Under the pieces are notes generated by a model. The model was not told the DNA's origin, ran no database searches, and worked only from the letters and a program-made list of their open reading frames with translations. A stretch of 10,187 nt of DNA from Desulfosarcina sp. GTDB taxonomy: Bacteria > Desulfobacterota > Desulfobacteria > Desulfobacterales > Desulfosarcinaceae. The translations under genes were made by a program, and so were the position numbers. Below, piece after piece: positions 1-5,083 of the stretch. The DNA is taken from the NCBI GenBank assembly GCA_018224455.1, contig JAGTUY010000495.1, positions 1 through 10,187 on the forward strand. Reading direction: 5' to 3'. Within the stretch, counting starts at the first letter, position 1. Each line of letters begins with the position of its first letter.

Positions 1-735
1 AAAAAATACTACGCTGTTGCCGTCGGCAGGCAGCCGGGCATCTACACCCAGTGGTTCGGCGACGCCGGTGCCCAGAACCAGGTGATCGGTTTTCAAGGTG
101 CCCAGTACAAGGGCTTTTCGACACGTGAGGAAGCTCAGAGCTTTATCCAGGATTGGCGTTCAGGCGAACCAATACGCCTCAAACCGTCACGAAAAATAAA
201 TACCCGGCCGGCAGCCACGCCGGTTGGGGAACCAGATATTGACCGTGCAGACCGGATCATTATTTACACGGATGGATCCAGTCTGGGCAACCCCGGCCCC
301 GGCGGTTATGGGGTGGTCATGTCATCGTCCGGGGAAGCCCGGGAACTTTCCGGCGGATTTCGTCAAACCACCAACAATCGCATGGAACTGTTGGCCTGCA
401 TTATCGGCCTCGAACAACTCGAAACCCCCTTGAAGGTTGTCCTATACAGTGACTCACGCTACGTGGTGGATGGCATCACCAAGGGCTGGGCAAAGCAATG
501 GCAGCACAACGACTGGCGTAAAAGCAATGGCGGAAAAGCCCTCAACATCGATTTGTGGGAACGCCTGCTGCCACTTTGCGTTCGGCATGACGTGCACTGG
601 ATCTGGGTCAAAGGACATGCGGGAAACCCCGGAAACGAACGGTGCGACCAGCTTGCCACCCGGGCGGCCAACCTGCCGAAGCTGCCACCGGATGTCGGCT
701 ATGAAACCGCATCTTTCCCAACCGCCTGTAAGTAA
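1..735 (+). CDS. rnhA: Ribonuclease HI with N-terminal viroplasmin domain (5' end cut by the window)
   Basis: Type I RNase H, which cleaves the RNA strand of RNA-DNA hybrids such as R-loops and primers. The reading frame is open from base 1, so the start codon lies just off the left edge; 244 residues are visible. Residues about 1-50 form a caulimovirus viroplasmin-type hybrid-binding domain, with YYAVAVGRQPGIY at the start and a YKGFSTREEA segment. A linker rich in Pro and Arg follows. The catalytic domain begins near residue 86 with the YTDGSS strand. All four catalytic acids are present: Asp91 in YTDGSS, Glu129 in RMELLA, Asp151 in YSDSRY and Asp216 in ERCDQLA, with the catalytic-loop His in KGHAGNPGNE. 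The internal GTG at 82 is not the start, because the viroplasmin domain begins before it. The fusion resembles eukaryotic RNase H1 and is also common in bacteria. The product is confident; the symbol follows family usage. Confidence 0.93.
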   Translation, partial: KKYYAVAVGRQPGIYTQWFGDAGAQNQVIGFQGAQYKGFSTREEAQSFIQDWRSGEPIRLKPSRKINTRPAATPVGEPDIDRADRIIIYTDGSSLGNPGPGGYGVVMSSSGEARELSGGFRQTTNNRMELLACIIGLEQLETPLKVVLYSDSRYVVDGITKGWAKQWQHNDWRKSNGGKALNIDLWERLLPLCVRHDVHWIWVKGHAGNPGNERCDQLATRAANLPKLPPDVGYETASFPTACK

Positions 736-765
736 ATTTTATCCGGTTACCCCACACATTCCTAT

Positions 766-792
766 TCAAGTTTATCCTCTGCGTGGCGATAT
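766..792 (+). promoter_or_regulatory. Candidate sigma-28 (FliA) promoter for the PilZ gene
   Basis: TCAAGTTT at 766-773, an 11-nt spacer, then GGCGATAT at 785-792. The enterobacterial FliA consensus is TAAAGTTT-N11-GCCGATAA, so the upstream box matches 7 of 8 and the downstream box 6 of 8, with the exact spacing. Against the Bacillus sigma-D box GCCGATAT the downstream box matches 7 of 8. Transcription would start near 799-800 and leave a leader of about 37 nt before the ATG at 837. It sits in the 101-bp gap after the RNase H gene, in the right orientation. This is a consensus match only. Confidence 0.5.
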
Positions 793-836
793 GAATAATA
801 AGATGCCAAATCGATATGGTGGAACAGGAGCGCTTC

Positions 837-1373
837 ATGGTTCCGGAAACAAAATTGACACACATGCCCCATACTCCAGCCGACGTGTCTACTGAAGAGA
901 AAGAACACCGGATTTTTATCAATGACCGGGGAGAAGGCACGTTCATCTGTCCGGCCTGCAATAAAGGGGTCATCAGAGATTTAAGCCAATTCTCCCAGGC
1001 CCAGGCGGCGGTGCGGCTCAAATGCAAATGCAGTTGTGGGAACGACTATCGCGTGCTGCTGGAACGGCGACGACATTTTAGAAAGTCAGTCAACCTGGTG
1101 GGGATGTTTTTTTTTCAGGGCCGCAACGGTAACCCAATAAAAGGGTTGATCAAAATACGCAATATCTCCCAGTCGGGCATTCAATTTTCGGTCAACAGTA
1201 TGCCCGAATTCCAGGTGGGAGACAAACTGACCATCGAGTTCACCCTGGATGACGAGGAACACTCCCAGGTCCGTGAAGCGGGCATCGTCCAGCGGATCCA
1301 ATCCAGCATTGTCGGTTTGGATTTTGAAACCACCGACCACTACGGCAAACTGGGCCGGTACCTCTTCCAATAA
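837..1373 (+). CDS. PilZ-domain protein with N-terminal cysteine cluster (putative c-di-GMP receptor)
   Basis: Predicted cytosolic c-di-GMP effector of 178 residues. Two in-frame ATGs exist, at 816 and 837. I chose 837 because AGGAG at 826-830 lies 6 nt before it and because the candidate FliA promoter leaves it a normal leader. Residues 38-67 hold CPAC and CKCSC (Cys38, 41, 63, 65, 67), probably a zinc-ribbon-like module. The PilZ domain follows at about 78-175. It has the RxxxR element (Arg78 to Arg82, RRHFR) and the NxSxxG element (Asn109 to Gly114, NISQSG), which together bind c-di-GMP in this family. There is no signal peptide or membrane segment. The gene ends 48 bp before a convergent pseudogene, with no clear terminator between them. 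The PilZ assignment is strong; metal binding by the cysteines and a motility role are inferences. Confidence 0.88.
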   Translation: MVPETKLTHMPHTPADVSTEEKEHRIFINDRGEGTFICPACNKGVIRDLSQFSQAQAAVRLKCKCSCGNDYRVLLERRRHFRKSVNLVGMFFFQGRNGNPIKGLIKIRNISQSGIQFSVNSMPEFQVGDKLTIEFTLDDEEHSQVREAGIVQRIQSSIVGLDFETTDHYGKLGRYLFQ

Positions 1374-1421
1374 AGATGCCGGGATCGTCCCATATCAATT
1401 CCCATTGAAGCAATGCAATTT

Positions 1422-1777
1422 TCAGATTCTGCATAATATCTCCGCGGCCTGCTCCAGGGTTTGGTCTTTTTTGGCATCGTTGACCTCATCCCAGTCGACG
1501 CGATAGTCGGTTGTTTTTATAGAGAGATAGACCGGGGTTCCGCAAAGATCGGCAACCTTTGCGGCGATGCGCTCACGGAGCCGTGCCACGCCCTGCATGG
1601 GCGCATACTGGTTGCGGCCGGCCCGCATGTGCGCAAGCACGCGGTCGATCAGTGCCGGGGGGTATCGAAATCGGGAAACCCCTGGGACAGGTTGACGGCG
1701 CCATGTTCGGCGGCCAGGGCGGCCATGGCCGTAAATATGGTGGTGCCCACATCCGGCAGCTTCGAACTGATCGTCAT
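1422..1777 (-). pseudogene. Decayed PLP-dependent (methionine-type) aminotransferase with frameshift and two internal deletions
   Basis: Three blocks of a fold-type I aminotransferase related to E. coli YbdL survive in order. Block 1 begins at the ATG at 1777 (SKLPDVGTTIFTAMAALA, NLSQGFPDFDTP) and continues after a frameshift as NQYAPMQGVARLRERIAAKV. Block 2 is a mid-domain stretch, YLSIKTTDYRVDWDEVNDA. Block 3 is the C-terminus, AKKDQTLEQAAEILCRI. The frameshift lies in the G6 run at 1657-1662: one more base would restore GFPDFDTPPALIDRV. The block joins are near 1530-1542 and 1471-1476. The family is about 385 residues; only about 118 codons remain. From memory of YbdL, I estimate that roughly 50 and 230 residues are missing, including the PLP lysine region. 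GGGAG lies 9 nt before the ATG. It follows the WYL regulator gene by 29 nt on the same strand, so it was probably its operon partner. Confidence 0.82.
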
Positions 1778-1806
1778 TGGAACGATCTCCCTTGAAATGA
1801 GTGTGG

Positions 1807-2817
1807 CTAAACCGCTTTGCGGTGCTCCTCGGCAGGCGCATCCCGATAGTGGGATGCCATGGCTGCCGCATGACGACCGACGGTCCGGCGAAGTGCCGCC
1901 GGTTCCAGCACTTGTGCCCCGGCGCCCCAGCGCAGGACCCAATGGCCGATCTCTTCGATGCCGGCCACGGTGGCGGTGAAAATCAGCGTGCCGTCGGCCT
2001 GATCCGACAGGTGTTGGCTCGGGTGCCAGATGCGCTCGCGGACGTAACCGGCAACTGATTCGAGGAAGCGGATTTTTACCCTTACCGGCGCTCCCTGGAA
2101 TATACCGAAGCTGTCCTGCAAAAAGGCCTGCATGTCAAATTCCTCGGGAATTTGAAAACCATCATCGCTGGGCGTCACCTTTCTGATGCGATCCACGGCA
2201 AATGTCCGGACCCCTTTTCTCAGGACGCAATAGCCGATCAGGTAGAGGGTGTCTTCTACATGGCGCAGTCGGTAGGGATGAACCGTCCGTCGGCTTTCCT
2301 TCTGCCGGCCCATGGAAAAGTAGACCATGCGGATTTTTTTTTCGTCAATGATTGCCCGGTTCAGCTCGGCGATGATGGGGCCGAAGCGGGTATAGTCTTT
2401 CCTCGGGGCCGGGCCGGCATCCACCCTGTCCCGGATCCTGTCCAGGTAGTCGATGTACGCGCTCGGCAGCGTGGCTTTGATCTTGGACAACAGGGAATCA
2501 ATGGCGTCGTAAAAGACGGTTCCCCGATAGGTCTTGAGCATGTCCTTGCCGAAGTACAGGGCCATCAGCTCAGGTATGCTGAAGGTCAGGGGAACCTGCT
2601 GACGGCTGGCATTCAGGATGTGCCAAAAACTGCGGTTGTCCCGGGTTTCGGTGGTGATGGGAAAGCCGCCGGCCTGAAGCGCCTCCAGATCCCGGTAAAC
2701 GGTCCGCGGGGTGCACCCCAGCCGATCGGCAAGGGCGGAAACGGTTTTGCCTTGTGTGGAGGCACTCAGGATCTGGATAATCTTCCACTGCCGGCTCAGC
2801 TGGTCGCCTCTGGCCAT
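1807..2817 (-). CDS. WYL-domain transcriptional regulator (YafY/DeoR-like HTH)
   Basis: DNA-binding regulator of 336 residues with the usual three-part layout. An N-terminal winged HTH spans about 8-60 (KTVSALADRLGCTPRTVYRD is the recognition region). The WYL domain spans about 148-220, with HPYRLRHVEDTLYLIGYC and the closing RTFAVDRIRKV. A WCX-type C-terminal domain spans about 245-325. The name-giving Trp-Tyr-Leu reads Leu-Tyr-Leu here, a common substitution. WYL domains sense ligands, often nucleic-acid-related, and act as activators or repressors; the ligand of this one cannot be read from the sequence. The ATG at 2817 lies 6 nt after the stop of the methyltransferase gene. Only a weak GGAAAG is seen upstream, so translation may be coupled. 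The aminotransferase pseudogene follows 29 nt downstream. Confidence 0.9.
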   Translation of the reverse strand: MARGDQLSRQWKIIQILSASTQGKTVSALADRLGCTPRTVYRDLEALQAGGFPITTETRDNRSFWHILNASRQQVPLTFSIPELMALYFGKDMLKTYRGTVFYDAIDSLLSKIKATLPSAYIDYLDRIRDRVDAGPAPRKDYTRFGPIIAELNRAIIDEKKIRMVYFSMGRQKESRRTVHPYRLRHVEDTLYLIGYCVLRKGVRTFAVDRIRKVTPSDDGFQIPEEFDMQAFLQDSFGIFQGAPVRVKIRFLESVAGYVRERIWHPSQHLSDQADGTLIFTATVAGIEEIGHWVLRWGAGAQVLEPAALRRTVGRHAAAMASHYRDAPAEEHRKAV

Positions 2818-2823
2818 GTGATA

Positions 2824-3492
2824 TCAGCTTTCCGATTGCCGGTCGGCGCTGCGCTGCAACCGAAACAGGACCATGTGCGTCGCCCCCTGGTCGGAGCGAA
2901 GGATCTGTCGCCGCGCCTTGACATCGTAGCGGTCGCGCATGCGATCCCAGAAGTCAACGCCGGTGCGGCGCACCCCTTCGGCCAGAATGATGGTCCCTCC
3001 GGGATTCAGGTACCGGTCGAACATGGCCTCGAGGCCATCGATGTCTTCGGTTTTGTAGACGGTTTCGGATCCCACGATTGTGTCGAACCGGCCATCCAGC
3101 TGCGGGGCGTTCCAGTCCAGCCGTTCGATGGCAAGATCCGGGCAGTCGTTCACCAGGGCGTTGGCCCGGGCAAAATTGAGCGCGTCGGGGTTGAGTTCGG
3201 TCATGGTAATGCGATGGCCTGCCCTGGCAGCGACAATGCCCACCATCCCCAGACCGCATCCGATTTCCAGCATGGTTTTGGTCGGGTCCGGCAGCATGCC
3301 GGCAAGGTGGTCGGCCAGGACGCCGGAGGCTTCCCAGATCTTGGCCCACAAGGGGAAATTATCCATCACGTCGTCCGGGTTGATGAACCGGTCAATGGAT
3401 GCGGGCGTGAACAGCCTGAGTGTTTGCCCGTTAATCGTCACCGGGGTGGTGGCCGTGTCGTAGGTTCGGTGAAACTGCTCCAGTGAGAACAT
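2824..3492 (-). CDS. Class I SAM-dependent methyltransferase (Methyltransf_16 / METTL21-like)
   Basis: Predicted soluble methyltransferase of 222 residues from the ATG at 3492. A TTG two codons upstream (3498) is an alternative start: GGA lies 6 nt before the TTG but 12 nt before the ATG, so the choice is uncertain. The segment DNFPLWAKIWEASGVLADHL (about 45-64) is typical of the protein-lysine methyltransferase-like family 16. SAM-binding motif I is LEIGCGLGMVG (about 76-86), with the acidic residue Glu99 in MTELNPDAL placed to hold the ribose. GSETVYKTED (141-150) corresponds to the post-motif active-site loop. The C-terminal half carries LNPGGTIILAEG (162-173). The substrate is unknown; relatives modify protein lysines or small molecules. 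The WYL regulator gene starts 6 nt after the stop, so the two are probably co-transcribed. Confidence 0.85.
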   Translation of the reverse strand: MFSLEQFHRTYDTATTPVTINGQTLRLFTPASIDRFINPDDVMDNFPLWAKIWEASGVLADHLAGMLPDPTKTMLEIGCGLGMVGIVAARAGHRITMTELNPDALNFARANALVNDCPDLAIERLDWNAPQLDGRFDTIVGSETVYKTEDIDGLEAMFDRYLNPGGTIILAEGVRRTGVDFWDRMRDRYDVKARRQILRSDQGATHMVLFRLQRSADRQSES

Positions 3493-3528
3493 GCGCAATG
3501 AGATTCCATTTGATTTTTTTTAAAGGGC

Positions 3529-3753
3529 TCAGCGGACCACCAGAACCGGGCAGGGTGACTGCTGCAGCACCCGGTGCGCCACGCTTCCCAGCAATAGTCC
3601 CTTCAGATCGGACCGGCCGCGCGAGCCCATGATGATCATTTCACAGCTTTCGATGCGGGCGATATCGCAGATCTTATCTCCCGGCGGTCCTTCCAGGATT
3701 AAATCGGTAAAGTCGACGCCATTTTCGGCCAGGACCGATCGGAATGGTTCCAT
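3529..3753 (-). pseudogene. C-terminal remnant of a universal stress protein (UspA family)
   Basis: The 74 residues from the first ATG match the C-terminal half of a Usp domain. The nucleotide-binding motif G-x2-G-x9-G-S is complete (Gly43, Gly46, Gly56, Ser57 in GSRGRSDLKGLLLGSVAHRV), and the last strand PCPVLVVR is intact. Full Usp proteins have about 140-160 residues and start with a strand bearing an ATP-binding Asp; this half is absent. The frame stays open without a start up to a TGA near 3796-3798, giving about 14 more Usp-like residues (GIEPVYGVASQ). No ribosome binding site precedes the ATG at 3753. I therefore call it a 5'-truncated remnant. A short expressed protein cannot be excluded, but without the N-terminal strand it should not fold as a normal Usp. 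Confidence 0.65.
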
Positions 3754-3874
3754 TTGTGAAGCGACCCCGTAAACCGGCTCGATACCGGCGTGTCAAGGGG
3801 CTGACCCAAAGATTCATCTAACTTTTCCAAGCATAGCCGGGGTGCGCCTTATTGTCAAAGGATTGGGGGGGGCA
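3754..3874. other. Intergenic gap with the lost 5' part of the Usp gene
   Basis: These 121 bp lie between the Usp remnant and the thioesterase gene. Bases 3754-3798 still read as Usp-like sequence on the minus strand and end at a stop codon. The rest shows no recognisable Usp N-terminus in any minus frame. A run of eight G at 3865-3872 lies immediately before the thioesterase stop. I see no terminator hairpin with a T run and no convincing promoter. Confidence 0.5.
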
Positions 3875-4330
3875 TCAGCGGAGCATGTTTTCCGGCATGC
3901 GGACCGCCACCACCTCACCCGTGGCGCACAGCTTCCCATCGGCTGAAACCGTTGCCGATACGACCACCTTTTTCTCTTTTAATTCCTTGATCACGCCGCG
4001 GATTTCCAGTTCGGCATCGATCGGGGTCGGACGCAGGTAGTTGACATGCAGCGATGCGGTCACAAATCGGAGCGGGGCCTCGTCTGGCCGCGCCCGTCCG
4101 GCGGCGGCCGATGCCGTACCGGTGCCGTGACAGTCGATCAAAGAGGCCAAGAGGCCTCCGTATACATAACCCGGTATAGCCATATGGACCGACCGCGGCC
4201 GGAATCGGGCGACCGTCTCATCACCGTCCCAATAGCTCTTCAACCGCAGGCCATCCGGATTGAGTCGTCCGCATCCGTAGCAGTGGCTCAGTTCATCGGG
4301 ATAGTTGTCCTGGAATGCAATTTCACTCAT
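3875..4330 (-). CDS. PaaI-family hotdog-fold thioesterase
   Basis: Predicted cytosolic acyl-CoA thioesterase of 151 residues. The ATG at 4330 is chosen because AAAGGAG lies 4 nt before it; the longer open frame up to 4405 has no family sequence. The N-terminus carries HCYGCGRLNPDGL (16-28), the CxxC/NPxGL entry motif of a PaaI-like subgroup. The central part PGYVYGGLLASLIDCHG (53-69) covers the long hotdog helix with the conserved Gly-Gly pair and an Asp (Asp66) in the usual catalytic position. Strands LHVNYLRPTPI and a final GEVVAV complete the fold. The acyl substrate cannot be read from the sequence. It lies on the same strand as the AF1514-like gene upstream, 187 bp away, and is probably transcribed separately or weakly linked to it. 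Confidence 0.85.
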   Translation of the reverse strand: MSEIAFQDNYPDELSHCYGCGRLNPDGLRLKSYWDGDETVARFRPRSVHMAIPGYVYGGLLASLIDCHGTGTASAAAGRARPDEAPLRFVTASLHVNYLRPTPIDAELEIRGVIKELKEKKVVVSATVSADGKLCATGEVVAVRMPENMLR

Positions 4331-4517
4331 GGTGCTCCTTTCTCGCGTTAACACAGCTGTTTCGGATCCATCGGCATTACACCGCATGGGCCGCAATGAC
4401 CCCATCCTTTTTCAGGATGGTCAGGCGCATTTTTCGGATCACTCCTCCCAAGGCGTATCAAGGGCGCAGGGTCTGATGTTGAATCGTTTGCTGCCGGAGA
4501 ATTCAGAGGCGGTAGGG
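4331..4517. other. Intergenic spacer with a 7-bp hairpin
   Basis: These 187 bp separate the AF1514-like gene from the thioesterase gene. CCATCCT at 4402-4408 pairs with AGGATGG at 4414-4420 around a 5-nt loop. On the minus strand, the direction of both flanking genes, no T run follows, so it is not a normal intrinsic terminator. On the plus strand a short T5 run begins only 9 nt later. A 17-codon open frame (ATG at 4430, stop at 4377) runs through the hairpin; GGGAGGAG is 11 nt upstream of it. I do not call it a gene. Confidence 0.4.
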
Positions 4518-4814
4518 CTATGGTTGCGTCAGGTAGATGAAAACAAACTGTTCGTCGTTGATGTCGACGGTCATGTCACAATTGCGGGACTGGGCATAAT
4601 TGAGCCAACCCGGCTTTCCGGCACCGCCGCAATCGACCTTGGGGTGTGATTCGCCGGTAGTGGCGTCATACCATGAAATCAGCATGGGGTCCGGACACAG
4701 TGATTTCACCTTTTCATCGGCCATGGACTGAGCGGATGGAAAATCCAGATCGGGCTTGTCGGTTCTGATTTTAACCGGGTTGATCAGATGGTATTTCAAT
4801 GGCGCTTTTGCCAT
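4518..4814 (-). CDS. Small conserved protein, AF1514-like
   Basis: A 98-residue protein of unknown function. The ATG at 4814 is preceded by AAGGAGGT 4 nt upstream, one of the best ribosome binding sites in the window; the longer open frame to 5081 is therefore not its N-terminus. The sequence resembles the small AF1514 family, named after an Archaeoglobus protein and found, as I recall, in sulfate reducers and other anaerobes. Recognisable parts are CPDPMLISWYD (40-50), GKPGWLNYAQSR (66-77) and the acidic end DMTVDINDEQFVFIY (80-94). Three cysteines (Cys40, 62, 79) are present but do not form a standard metal motif. There is no signal peptide or transmembrane segment. It appears to have its own promoter. 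The family name is from memory and not verified; the gene itself is well supported. Confidence 0.75.
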   Translation of the reverse strand: MAKAPLKYHLINPVKIRTDKPDLDFPSAQSMADEKVKSLCPDPMLISWYDATTGESHPKVDCGGAGKPGWLNYAQSRNCDMTVDINDEQFVFIYLTQP

Positions 4815-4856
4815 TTCCACCTCCTTTTGATGATCGTGGGGGTCAAAAGATTTGGC

Positions 4857-4885
4857 AATGTAATACGGGCTGATAAAAAAATCAA
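4857..4885 (-). promoter_or_regulatory. Candidate sigma-70 promoter of the AF1514-like gene
   Basis: On the minus strand TTGATT (4885-4880) is followed by exactly 17 nt and TACATT (4862-4857). Each box matches its sigma-70 consensus at 4 of 6 positions. It lies in an AT-rich patch, and transcription would start about 35 nt before the ATG at 4814, leaving room for the strong ribosome binding site. This is a moderate match and the only plausible one in the 269-bp gap after leuA. Confidence 0.35.
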
Positions 4886-5083
4886 TAGCCGTAAAAACAG
4901 CCGGGTGGGTCGGTTTGAAGTGGTCGGCGCCATGGGGTAGGCTGGCTCCATGGTCCACCCCCACCTGCAGGTTCATGCCGACCGGATCGGCGCCAATCAC
5001 CAGCGGTTTCTTTACGACCGCGTCCTGACTCACCGGTGTGCTGAACAGCGGGGGATGTCCGATTCCAGTCCTCGTCCCCAAAC
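4886..5083. other. Spacer downstream of leuA, with an open but unassigned frame
   Basis: No recognisable gene. On the minus strand a frame stays open from just after the leuA stop, through the promoter patch and into the AF1514-like gene, in the same frame. It includes GMNLQVGVDHGASLPHGADH and THPAVFTAIDFF, which look more protein-like than random sequence. It has only a TTG start near 5081 and no good ribosome binding site. It may be a decayed coding fragment. I see no leuA terminator with a hairpin and T run. Confidence 0.35.

Noticed and set aside
816..836. Upstream ATG as the PilZ protein start
   Set aside because: It has no ribosome binding site, whereas AGGAG sits 6 nt before the ATG at 837.
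1374..1421. Terminator between the PilZ gene and the convergent pseudogene
   Set aside because: Only a 4-bp GGGA/TCCC stem is present, with no T run on either strand.
2152..3486. 444-codon plus-strand open frame across the WYL and methyltransferase genes
   Set aside because: It is antisense to two well-recognised proteins and has no family features; such long antisense frames are common in GC-rich DNA.
4402..4420. Intrinsic terminator of the AF1514-like gene
   Set aside because: The 7-bp stem is not followed by a T run on the minus strand.
4377..4430. 17-residue peptide (MRLTILKKDGVIAAHAV)
   Set aside because: The ribosome binding sequence is 11 nt away, the frame is too short to judge, and it overlaps a hairpin; no known leader-peptide pattern.
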